A stretch of DNA of 64,000 nt from Salarias fasciatus (taxonomy: Eukaryota; Chordata; Actinopteri; Blenniiformes; Blenniidae), in contig NC_043748.1 in assembly GCF_902148845.1 (NCBI RefSeq), positions 12,244,445 through 12,308,444 of the forward strand. Reading direction: 5' to 3'. A program made the position numbers and the translations under genes. The notes beneath the pieces are model-generated. The model did no database searches. It was given only the letters and a program-made list of their open reading frames with translations, and was not told the origin of the DNA. Positions 37,801-49,021 of the stretch are shown here, piece after piece. How positions within the stretch are numbered: position 1 is the stretch's first letter; every line of letters begins with the position of its first letter.

Positions 37801-39198
37801 CCACACCTTCCTGGCCTCTCCTTCTAATGCCAATAAGAGGTAGGTCTAGCAAGGCAATGCAACATTTCAGCTCTGGCTCCTAAACCTGTATGTATCACAG
37901 ATTTATTATTACTGTGAGATCAACATGTGCGTTGTACATACTGCAAAAGACTGATTAACATGCATTAGTTTGTTTTCACGCACTGCACATGACAGAATTT
38001 AAATATGGAGGAAAAAATTTGACTAATATACATTTTGTAATGAACAGAAATGTGCCGTTAACTCAAAAGAAATACTTGACTTGCTGCTTACGGTCGAGAT
38101 GTTAGTGCAAGTTCATTTTCCAAATCATTACTAAATGCAGCTGAAGATCAAATAGGAAAAACCAGAACCATGGTCTCAATATTTTTTCAAAAGGTAAAAA
38201 TATAATTCAACTCGCATGCAATAAATGTGTTTGTGACAAACAGTGCGTTGAGGGGGGGAGAAAAAGACCACGGCCTCCGGTCTGCTCATTTGGCAGTCCT
38301 TGGCGTGGCTCCTGTGCGCCGTGACATGCCCACTCGCACGCCGCCTCGTCCAGAAGGCGTAGCTTTGTTGCCATCTGTGAGATGCTCCTGTGACTCACCG
38401 CAACCCTCTGCTCCTCTCCCAAGGAGGCGTGACGACAGCGTGGAAGCCCACCGGAGCAGCTTTGTGGCCACGCCCACTGCAGAGCTGTCCAATCAGGAGA
38501 AGAGCCTGGTGGACAACATCCTGGACTGGAGTCTGGACACTTCCTCCTCCGGATACGAGGGGGACAGGGAGGAGAGCGAGGGCGAGAAGGACGAGGATTG
38601 TAAGTGTTGGAAATAAGTTTGCCACGTATGTTGTAAAAACTAAATAATATAAATGGTAGAGGATTCACATATAAACATGTATGGGGAATTCATGCTTCAG
38701 TTTTTCCTGGAAATGGCTCCAAAACAATACTGTAACTTTTGTTTGACAGCTTCCACGATGACTATCAAGCTGCTCCCGATTCCCGACGCCGACCAAAGAC
38801 GGGAGCACTGCCGAGCCCTGTCCAGCGATGAAGATAGCTTCTGTGAAGCAGAAAGAGAGAAGAACAAGGCTCTCCATGGCAAAAAAGCCCCGTCCGCCTC
38901 TGGAGACCTTCACAGCTCTGGATACTCCTCCGTTCAGAGCGTCAGCCCCTCGTCCACATGCTCCCTGTCCTCGTCGTCCCTCGTGCCATACACGTTCGCC
39001 ACTTCCACGGGCTCGGCCTCCGCTCACGCCCAGCCGGGCTTTCGTCTCCTGGTGCCCATGCAGAGGCCTCGGGGCGCCTCCAGCAAGCAGGTGAAGAGGA
39101 AGAACGTGGCAGCTCACAGCGGAGGGGAGATCGAAAGAGAAGAGGAGGATTTCGATGGAGAAGAGTATTCTCACAGTGGAGGGTTCCTGAGCCAATAG
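31802..39198 (+). CDS. ccnf: Cyclin F (F-box protein FBXO1)
   Basis: Cyclin F is the substrate receptor of an SCF ubiquitin ligase; it limits ribonucleotide reductase M2 and CP110 in G2. Seventeen coding exons: 31802-31814, 33196-33350, 33514-33620, 33700-33767, 33895-34091, 34322-34375, 34575-34679, 34846-34923, 35323-35477, 35799-35963, 36144-36267, 36367-36547, 36653-36740, 37476-37575, 37706-37839, 38244-38599, 38750-39198. Total 2529 bases, 842 residues; human is 786. Features in order: Cys-rich start (MKAGAVHCRCLKC), basic NLS-like RKRVRKR, F-box at about 30-75 (LSLPEELILCVLQCLSAEDL), Sel1-like repeats (FEAAVKLGIAYLYNEG), cyclin box with MRYILVDWLVEV near 309 and KEILTIREAVWLTDNTYKYE, then an acidic Ser-rich PEST tail with SSGYEGDREESEGEKDED. 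The start codon aligns with the human one; an in-frame ATG ten codons upstream (31772) has weaker context. Confidence 0.96.
35685..35772 (+). repeat. Interspersed repeat, 5' fragment (copy C)
   Basis: The head GCGCAGTGGTTAGTGCTCCT and the following CCCTGGTTAGAATC resemble a tRNA-like A and B box (family consensus from memory GCAGTGGTTAGCAC and GGGTTCGAATCC). The downstream TTTGAGTTTACATACTCC module is also kept. It lies in ccnf intron 9, ending about 26 bases before exon 10. Confidence 0.7.
36617..36640 (+). repeat. (TG)12 tract before ccnf exon 13
   Basis: An uninterrupted TG repeat in the 105-base intron 12. It ends 12 bases before the acceptor AG, with a short pyrimidine tract in between. 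Confidence 0.95.
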
Positions 39199-40545
39199 AC
39201 TTTGTCCGTGTGAACGGACTGATGCTCGGTCATTTCGCCTCCAGCACTTTTTGCTTTTGTTTTTTCCTCGTTCGTTTCAGTCTGCACTGGTTATTCGTTC
39301 GCCATAAGATCAAGAGACGTTGACTTAAAAGACACATAAGGGAAAACCTACCAAGAAACTTGCCTTTCTGTTGCATTACATTTCATTTACATGTTTACAG
39401 GCATGGAGCAATAAATATACCTCCCATAAAGCAAGGTTCACAGTCAGCTGTAAAACCACTGGAACATGACTTGACGTCCCTCAGGACCCTGGTACAATAC
39501 TTGCCATTTCATTGTTTTCAAGTGAATTCAACAACAGCCTATCTCAGATCATGCTCGTTCAAAATGAAATGAAACCTCGTGAGCTGGATTCAGGGTAAAG
39601 GGGATTTACTGTGATTGTGACCATAAACTCTGATGTGCACTGTCAGTACAAGCATCCGTCTTGTATTTGGTGAATTTTATGAATGGGTGACTTCTGCCAT
39701 TCAGTTAATGAAAGTGTTTGCAGCTGAATCCTAAAACAGATATAATTGCTCAAAGTTTATTTGTTCTATTCTTCCTCTCCGTGTTTGCCAAAGGTACTGT
39801 GGTAGTGGCATTTGTGTTTTCAGGGGCATCTGCTTATAAAGACACAGTTGTAAAGTCAGTCGTTTCATAGTCTTGTAACTATACATCGGTTTTGCTGTAT
39901 GTACATGAATGATATTAGGACCAAAAGCACACTAGGAGCACCAGATAGATGTTAACTGTTAACATATTAATACACTATGTGATCATTACGGTCTGCTGAT
40001 CGCAGAGTAAGCATAATATGTGTTGTACAAACCTCTGTGTGTCATCTAAACGCTCTTCAACTTAAACACAATTAGGCACCGACCAACATACTCATAATGG
40101 CTGTCTTACTTCCTTCCCCATCTAAAATAAGTTGAGCATGTTTCTCATCACTTTTTCTGTGTGGCTTTTTAAAATCAACTTTTCTGTGCTGGAACAATCT
40201 CAACTGAAGAATTTTTTTTATGATTTTCAGTATCTATCTTGCACACTAGTGGAGGTATAGACACTAAATTAAATAGAGAAATATGGAAGGCCCCATTCAG
40301 GACATTGAGCACATGAAAGGATTGTGACTGACTGTAAATAAATTTGTAACTGTTGCTCTGGACTGGTTCTCTCCTGTGGGTTTAGTGTACATATGTCTAT
40401 GTATAAATGGGGGAAGGACGAAGAGTATGCCACTACTACTTGAATTTTTTTTTGTTTTGCTTCATTCCAAAAGGCAGTGTTGTTTCTGTATTGTGCAGTG
40501 TTTTCTCTTTATACCTGTGAATATGTAAGTTTTGTACTGAGTTCA

Positions 40546-40551
40546 AATAAA
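40546..40551 (+). terminator. Polyadenylation signal AATAAA, ccnf
   Basis: A canonical hexamer about 1.35 kb after the stop codon. The stretch 39199-40551 is read as the ccnf 3' UTR; no other gene is visible in it. Confidence 0.75.
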
Positions 40552-40569
40552 ACAAGATATCATGCTTAG

Positions 40570-41200
40570 TTTTCATTGTCACTCAGTTCATTGATGCTGT
40601 TACATGCAAGCAGTCTTATTTAACTAATTGTAAAAAATATTGAGGAAAAAATTGTATTCGTACTGTCTGAGAGCACACTTCCAGGTTTGGAACTGGAAAA
40701 CAGTAAGCCAACTATCAATTAGGGATTTATTTCACTGTTAAATGTTGTACATGTATGCATCTTACTATGTTGCTTGTCCTTGCAACCAAAGGTGTATTTT
40801 ATAGACCAGTATTTTCCATAAATCAAGGTCTATGATAAGATTCCAATTGAAATGAAAAATTCTTTTCCAATATAATTTAAATTTAGTTTATTCTGATTAA
40901 TTCTGATGTTACCTGTAGCCAGAGTTTGGGTTGTTATTGTTAATATTTATTCAGGTTTTTTTTAGGTAGAAAAAAAAATCCCCAAGTAGTTGTCTGAATA
41001 TTAAACAGAGACATCAGTGATAGACTTTATTTTTCATCGTTTCAGTCCTGCCTCCAAACTTTTGACTCTGGGTTTTCATCCTTAAACTCTCCGGACACCA
41101 CATTGAAAAGAGAAGTCCAAATTTTCAAATATCTTGAAGGAAAAATAGAAACAGCTCACGCTCCTGCATTTGCTCTCCATGCAGCTGTGTTGGAGCCCAG
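40570..41200. other. Intergenic between ccnf and abca3, no gene seen
   Basis: AT-rich DNA between the ccnf polyadenylation site and the CpG-rich abca3 promoter. No coding or RNA feature is visible. Confidence 0.65.
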
Positions 41201-41210
41201 CTGTTGAGGA

Positions 41211-41232
41211 TCACATGACCGGGATCACGTGA
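41211..41232 (+). promoter_or_regulatory. Paired E-boxes at the abca3 promoter
   Basis: TCACATGA at 41211-41218 and TCACGTGA at 41225-41232 lie 14 bases apart, at the edge of a CpG-rich patch extending to about 41520. TCACATGA is the MITF-type M-box and TCACGTGA the core of the CLEAR element bound by TFEB and TFE3. ABCA3 serves a lysosome-related organelle, so control by this factor family is plausible. Binding is inferred. Confidence 0.55.
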
Positions 41233-41234
41233 CG

Positions 41235-41545
41235 CGTTTTGTTGACGTTTCTCGCTGCGTTTTGCACGGAGCCTTCACGAGCTCGTCCAGCTGCAGGTGC
41301 AATGTCACAGCCTCGCTAGCAGGAAGCGGACTCGGGGGGTGCTTCGACCTGGACCGGACTCGTCACGTCCTCCTTTTCGCCAGTGGGAGCGAGCATCGCC
41401 GGTGTCGGTGGAGGAAGCGGCCCCGCGGCGATGCCTCTGATGTCGGTTTAGACACAGTAATAAGGAGGAACAGTTTTCCCCTCGCCAGGAAGAAGAGGAA
41501 GACCACAGCTCGTCACGTCAATGTGCCAAAACCTTTACTTTTGAG
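41235..41545 (+). other. abca3: abca3 5' untranslated leader exon (inferred)
   Basis: A CpG-rich segment ending in a good donor (TTGAG then GTAACT at 41546). It would splice to the acceptor at 42536 ahead of the coding start. It carries three short upstream frames starting at 41302, 41431 and 41521. The 5' end is not defined by the sequence. Confidence 0.5.
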
Positions 41546-42496
41546 GTAACTGGTAGAGTTTCTGTAACGAAAAACCTGATATGTCGCTTCAGTGGGTACT
41601 TGTTGTTGGTATGTGAGCGTTAAGGGAAACTGTGTGGGTGAGTCAGCACATAACATTTCGGATATTCCTCGCTTTGTCTCTCTGCTCCATTATTTGCATT
41701 CTCTGGGACTCCTAGGGGATTGACAGGCAGGCGGACTGTCCAATCAGAACGTCCCGACAGACGCGCTGGACCAATCAGAGAGGAGAGGGGCGGGTTTTAG
41801 TCGGAAATGGTTCACGTCCCTGAGCTGATTATGTGTTTATTGATGGCAACATCATACTAATAGAAATGGTTTCTCTCAATGTAAAACGCTCTTGTGTTCT
41901 GTAAAGTATTGATTATTCCCGTGTGACCACTTCATGGCTTGTCTAACCCGGTGATTTGCTTTGAAGTTGAACTCTAGACACATATGTTTATTGTGATCCC
42001 AACGTGGCAAACCACGTTTAGATAGAAACAATGAGACAAACGAATATTCTGTCACCATTGATTAGTGATCACGTCCTGGCCTTCACCAGGTCTGTAGCCC
42101 TGTAAACGTGACTGTGCTGATAGTCACAGTCTTTTGTGATAAGATCGCTTCCAGTTAAGCACAATGAGGTCAGCTGTTATCATTTTTGCTGTCATTTGTG
42201 AACTCTACTTAATAATGTGTTTATTTTCTATCACCCACCTGCTTTTCTACCATAGTTTGTTTCCTGTTGGTTCAAGTAGTCTTCAGCTTTATCATCTCCT
42301 CTGCTGCTGTTAAATGTTTTTCTCTAGTGGGTGCACTTCCTCAGCATAACTAAAACCCCCTAACTGTATTTATGATAGTTTATTGCTTAGCTGCACTTCT
42401 GTTTTTCTCTTTATTTCTTAGTAAATGAAAACTGAGAGTCCAGAGTCCTTCTTAGTTTGTTAATGAACTCGATCAAACAAACGTTTTGATTGTCTG

Positions 42497-42520
42497 TTGT
42501 TGTTGTTGTTGTTGTTGTTG
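42497..42520 (+). repeat. (TTG)8 microsatellite
   Basis: A perfect trinucleotide array ending 16 bases before the acceptor of the first abca3 coding exon (exon 42537-42626). Confidence 0.95.
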
Positions 42521-42572
42521 TCTCCCACCCATCCAGAGGGCTGCTTGGACTGCATCCTGTGGTACTTTCAAC

Positions 42573-45500
42573 ATGGCTGTCATTCGGCAATTTGGACTTC
42601 TGGTGTGGAAAAACTATCTCCAGCAGGTGAGTTGAAAGAAGCTGCATCTTCCAACCAGTCTGCTCTGTGTCCTTTTTAGGTGCAGACATGTCTGCTGCTG
42701 GGGATTGCCAGACGTAGTTTTGTTTCTTGAAGCACAGCTTGTATGGCAGTGTTAAAGTTATTGGCTTATGCATCATCATAAATACAGAGAACCGTATAAC
42801 ATTTTGTGGCCTCAATTTAAAATATTACTGAGCACCTAGAAAAGTGACCGATGCCTCTGCTGCGTGTCTGTGCTGTGTTACTGTGTCACAGACTCCAGCC
42901 ATGTCAACATGCTGGTAACTGTCACATGCTTTCTCCAGCCTTATATGGATATCTTTATTGGAAGGTGCTGCTTCCTTGAGTTATTGTTTTGCTTTAATTT
43001 TTTTCGGGTCAGTTGTTGTGACACAGATCATGAGACTTGATCATGAGGCTAAAAAAAATCTGTCACATTTTTTTGCTATTGTGTACCAGGGAACACCATA
43101 TCAGTTCAGTCAGTTTTTCATCTATGATAGAACAGTTTTTACAAAATGCCATTTGATTTCCCCTGACACACACTCCTGAGTCATTTCTGCTTGTTTGCTG
43201 CACTGAGCCGCTTTCTTGCATAATATTGAACATTAGTATCTGTTAATGGTTTCGCAATATTGCAGTTCTTGAGAAATACTGCTTTACAACAGAGTGCATA
43301 TCATTCATAACCATTGTGGATATTATAACTTTGGCCTTTAAGGGTATGTAACGAAAATAATCTGGTGGCAAATGTTGCATATGTGATTTTTTTTCTGTCT
43401 ATCTTGATTTTTGCCATGTTTTGAACATTTAAGGTCAAATTGACATATTTCCATTTCAGACATGTGCTGTTTGTGAGCCAGATGCTGTGTTTCTAAATGT
43501 ATTCAAACAGCTCAAAACATCAGAATTACTGGAAAAACACAACAGTTTCTAAAGTGATACAGCAACATTATAAAATTGATGACAATACAAGAACAGTTCT
43601 GCTTTTATGTCTTCACTTTGCCTCAATATAGATGTTGGATCTTTTTTAATTTGTCAACATAAGCTAAACTATCTGACGCTTACTGTTATACAAACTCTGA
43701 CAACTGTACACCAACTTTCACTGCTTTGTCTACACATCGTAAATATTGTGTACATTTCAAGAGGCAATAACTGATCAGACTAGATCAGGCCAATAGGCTC
43801 ACTGTGTGTTTTGGTCACAAATGACGTCCCGTCTTTCGATTTCTGCTCTCCAGAAACGTCAAATCTTGGTGACTTTGGTGGAGATACTCCTTCCCCTGCT
43901 TTTCTCTGGCATCCTCATTGTGCTGCGTCAGAAGGTGCCTTTCAAGAATTACCCAAATGCAACAATGTACGAGAGCTTTGCTGTCGACTGGCTACCAAAA
44001 GCGTCCTTCAGAAGCCTTCAGCTGGCCTATGTGCCTGGCAACTCCAGTGTGGTGCGGCAGCTGGCGGAAGATGTTCAAGGCAGCCTGTCGCTCTCCTCAG
44101 GTAGGTCATGATGAGAAAAAATATGATCAGCGTGTTTTAAAACAATGTATGATTTTTTTTTTTTGAAATAATACATTTCATTCAAAATTAGGGATATCAC
44201 ACTTTGAATTTTATTGGGTTTGATTAAAACGTGATCTATCTAGTCAACATGCAAGTTGCTAAAAGCTCAATTTATTGAGTTTGTTATGTCTGATCTACAA
44301 CATTAATCGGTGCTAAAGATTCTCTTTGAATACATTTATATAAGATTATTTTCACAAGATTTTATTTGAGCAAATGCATTTGCCTGCATCCATATTGGAC
44401 AAATTTGAAATATTGAGTTTCTTCTGCAAAGAAAATAGGAAAAAAAAAAGTTCTGTCCAAATATTAGGCAGTCGCTGTAAATATAGTTGTTCTGTTGTAG
44501 TAAGGTTTAGCTGTGAGTACCACCATTATCCCTGGTGAATCAACCGCCCCAGTCGTAACACTATCCGTAGTTTGTAGAGCAGGAACGACCTGGGAATACT
44601 GGTTTCTCCAGTAACAATTCTCAGGAGGACAAACAGGCTGCGCCCTGCTCTCCTGCCAGACTGGAAGGACTGGGAGTCAGCTGGGAGACGGTCGAAGACA
44701 GCGTGTCTGTTCCCTCAGCACACCTCCACCCCATCTTGTCTCCTTTCACTTCACACTCTCTCAAACACATTTTCTCCACATTCGCATGTCTGATCGGCGA
44801 GCTGGTCGCAGGCGGTTTGCATACCGAGACAGGCGTGAAGCTGCTGTATGAGGCTGGGGACGGATAAAGGCAGGTAGAAGCAGGTTGCCTGAGATCACAG
44901 CTCAGCTTTGAATGAATTATTTAAATGGTTTGAGCATTGAGAGTGAAAGGTGGAAGGAAATGATCAACGCAGAACAAACACACAGGCGCTCCAAAAATCA
45001 GCCTCTGCAGCTACGATGTGTGACTGAAATTCGTGAAGTGTTTGCAGGGGTTGTTTATTTATGAAATGTATTTAATGATTTATGATACAAAATGACAAAT
45101 CATTGTCACATTAGATGATTAGATAATCCTTCTCTTCTTTTAACCCATGGTTTCTCATTAAGTTTTACCAGTTTCATCCTGGATCTTCATCATTAGATGA
45201 ACACCATCATGTTGCATGTGTGTGTTATATCATGTCGGCCAGTGAACTGGGTATTTTTTTACTCAGCCATCTGCAATGTTTGAAGGCTGTTTTTGACATG
45301 TAGGATCTATGCTTTTACCCATCAGTTCTTACTAACTAGAGCAAAAATTGTGAGAAAGTGTAACTAGTTGAACACATCGATTTAAAAAAAAAAAGAAAGA
45401 AAAAGAACACGAACTCTAAAAAGGTTTTAAATGAAAATCTTACCCTTAACCAATCTAATTACCAGTAGTTTCATCACCATGAAAGGATAGTTTAACAGAA

Positions 45501-48500
45501 AGCTGTTCCTGCTACGAGCTTAACACAACTAGTTTATTATGAGGATTTCAACATTTCAGTCCCGATTTTGTTTTGAAGTTCTTCTTTTCCTCCACACACT
45601 GAAGCATGTGACCAGTATCCTGTTTTCTTGGAATGGCTACTGTTTACATGTAATCTATGGCATGTATTTCTACAATCTCTATCACTTTTCAAGAATGAAT
45701 TTGTGAAATACCCAGGTTTCCTTGTTTTTCAAAGGACTATGAAGCACACATTTTAACTGGCTGATGCATTTCCCATGGGTTTGTGTTGTAGGCGACTTTA
45801 CTCAGAAACAGAGGGAGCAGCATTGTTGAAAACCGCCTACAAAATGTTTGTTTGCTGCAATATCATTGTGACCCTGCTGTCTAATTCATTGCATTATTAC
45901 ATTGAACAAAGGGTTAGATACTATGTCAAAGCTGGATTTTTGAAAATTTGGAACATTATTTCCTATCTGTTGTATTTTGATTTTCAGTACAGAAAAGGCT
46001 TTTTTTCAATTTCACTGATTTTTTTAATACTTTGAGTATATGAAAATTATAAGGCATGTTTAATTTAAGTTCTGAGGCTCGACCAAGTGTCCCTTTCTTT
46101 TAAAATCACAGTATAGGCACAGTAACACAGTAATAAACTCACTGATGTTCTACAAGTAAGAAATGCTGGTTGTGATTTAAACAGTGACTAAACCTGTCAG
46201 GAGTGTGTGGAGCGTTTGTTTGAACCTGTTGTGTTGGCAGCTTTGTGTATTACTATCTTTGCCCTTTGTATCTGTATGAAAGTGTTTGTTTTGTGAGAAT
46301 GACCCAGATTTAACCCTGGAACCTGCAATGCCGCTTTCCTTTGCCAAAGAGTTACTCTTGTGTGTTTGTGATAAGTAGAATATTGAGAAATATGTTCAGG
46401 GAAAAAAAAAAAACCTCAACAGCAGGGGACCAAAATCAAATCCGCTTTCTTTTATGCTTTCTCCTCGTGGGGATATTCTCCTTTTTATAAATGATCTTTA
46501 CTCTGTGTGGAAGAAATTGTCTGTGTTCTCCACTACATTGGTTTGGCCTTGATAAAAATCGGTTGCAGAATTCAGGATGCCGCATGTGTCTTCGCCAACT
46601 TCTGGCCTGTCAGTAAAAAAAAACAAAAAAAAAAAACGATGAGCACCAAGGTCGGACGCCGAGACAGGCGTGGATGCAGCGATACGTGAGACGAATACGA
46701 CACTGGAGCTAATTCGATCTTCTCTGTTGATGTGTTTATTCTCCAGTGCGGGGCTTTGAGACGGAGGAACAGTTTGAGAAATTCGTGAGGAGCGACCCAA
46801 CTTCCAGAAAGGTGCTGGCCGCCGTGGTCTTCGAGCATCCCTTCACGCACGATGATGAGCCACTGCCACTGCAGGTGAAAACACACACACCGTCACGTAC
46901 TTGTGCAGGACTGTTTTCACTGATCTCAGCGAAAGATTAAAGTTACGAGAACCAGTAATACTGGGTTGTACAGTTTTTTTCCCCCCGTTTGTTGGTTTAC
47001 TTGTCTCGAAGCTTTACTTTGAATAAATATAAATCTTTGAACACAGGGAGAAAAGCTACATGTGTAGCAGGTCAAACCTGACATGACGGGTAATTTCATC
47101 ATTTCATTAAGTGGAATCCTTCACATTAAAAGCCTTATCTAGTCTGCCCGACGTAAATGTCTGTAATCCATTTAAACAAACCTCGTGTTGTCAATTATTT
47201 GTGAAGCACTTAAGCGCGTATTCAATATGTGAGAAAAGTGTTATATAATACGATCTGATCGACTGATTAGAGGGTGTCAGATCTCCCTGCGGGGCGGAAT
47301 ACTGTCTGCACTCCTATGTCTTCATGGGAATCACAGTAACTGGCTGAAATTGTGGTCAGTTTAGTTTATTTTGACCAATCAAACCATAAAAATAGCGTGA
47401 CACTCACAACGACATACGTTTTACTCGTATTTTCTGCCAGTGCTTTTTCAATTGATCCCTCTTGCTCTGCAGATCAGCCGGACGACTTCAATCAGTTGTG
47501 ACTTCAGAACAGATTAAAAGCACATTGCTCCACCTCTTGACGCTAAATCAATTCAGAGCTCCTCAGAGAGCGCAGTTCGCTCTTCTCCCCCCGCTTTTGC
47601 TTCTGTTAAATGTCTTTCCGCTTTGTGCTCTTGCTGCACAGGTGAGCTACCACCTGCGCTTCAGCTTCACTCCGCGGAACGCTCCACCCAAAGAGAAGTC
47701 GGAGCTGAACCCCAACAGCGACCTGGACTGGCACACGCTCAGCCTCTTCCCACTGTTCCAGCTGCCGGGCCCCAGAGAGCAGCATTACAGAGAAGGCGGC
47801 ACGCCCGGTGAGCGCTTTTAGCAACACTTTCCTTCAACTGGTGTTGACTTTTCTTTCCCATTTTATCCGCTTTTGAGCGATGCGTTTTAAGGCTTAACGG
47901 TGTCAAACTGCTTTTAAGTTCCTGTTCAGTCAAAAAAGCACTCAGTCACAGTTTTTTTTTTTTGCCTATTTCCTCGGCCCCCAGTGTTTCTTCAGGATGG
48001 GTTTCCGTGACAACCACAGGCCCGCACGTCTTTCCCACGTATCGTTGGGTCCTTTTCAGTCGAATGCAGTGCACCCTCACATGATTCATCGGCTATTTGT
48101 GGTTTTAGAAACGGATTAGCTGATATTAAATGCAATCAACCTAATTAACCATTGAGTGAAGCCTTCAGGGGAAAAAGTCCTCCATATGATGAAGTGATTA
48201 TGACAACCAAAGAAAAATTTGCATTGAACTCTGGAGAGAGTTGAGAGTTTCCTTTTATTATCTTTTTTTTTTTCTTTTTCTGTAAGGTTATTACCGAGAG
48301 GGCTTTCTGGCGGTGCAGCACGCAGTGGACCGCGCCATCATGCGCTCGCACAACCCGAGCGCTGCCTCACACGTGCTGCGGCAGCTGCGAGTGGTCCTGT
48401 CGCGGTTTCCCTACCCGGCCTTCATCTACGACGTCTTCATCCTGGCCATCCAGAACCAGCTGCCCCTGCTGCTGGTGCTCAGCTTCACCTACACCTCCCT

Positions 48501-48964
48501 CAACATAGTCCGGGCCGTCGTGCAGGAAAAGGAGCGGAAGCTCAAGGTGTGTCCGAGCGTCCGTGTGCGCGAATCAGCGACGTGTCAGACTCGTTCTTCA
48601 CCCCTGCCTTTTCCCGTGTCTCTCAGGAATACATGAGGATGATGGGTCTCAGCAACTGGCTGCACTGGAGCGCTTGGTTCCTCATGTTCTTCCTCTTCCT
48701 CTCCATCTCAGTGTTTTTTGTTACTCTGCTCCTCTGTATTCAGGTGAGTCAGTGGTACCATTTCTTCAAAAAAAAAAAAAAAAAACTTGCTCTAAATGTA
48801 CACAAGCGAGTCAGAGGTGACCGGCGAGACGATGTGTTGTTCCAGGTGAGCCCCAACGGAGCGGTGCTGACCTACAGCGACCCCACGCTGGTCTTTGTGT
48901 TCCTGCTCGTCTTCACCGTGGCCACCATTAACTTCAGCTTCATGATCAGTGCCTTCTTCTCAAG

Positions 48965-49021
<57 letters not shown>

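Noticed and set aside
38207-38668. 153-codon minus-strand frame opposite ccnf exon 16
   Set aside because: It mirrors a GC-rich ccnf coding exon whose own frame is strongly supported by homology to cyclin F.
41229-41549. 106-codon frame across the abca3 CpG-rich leader
   Set aside because: It starts at GTG rather than ATG, is Arg/Ser-rich as expected from GC-rich DNA, and resembles no protein.
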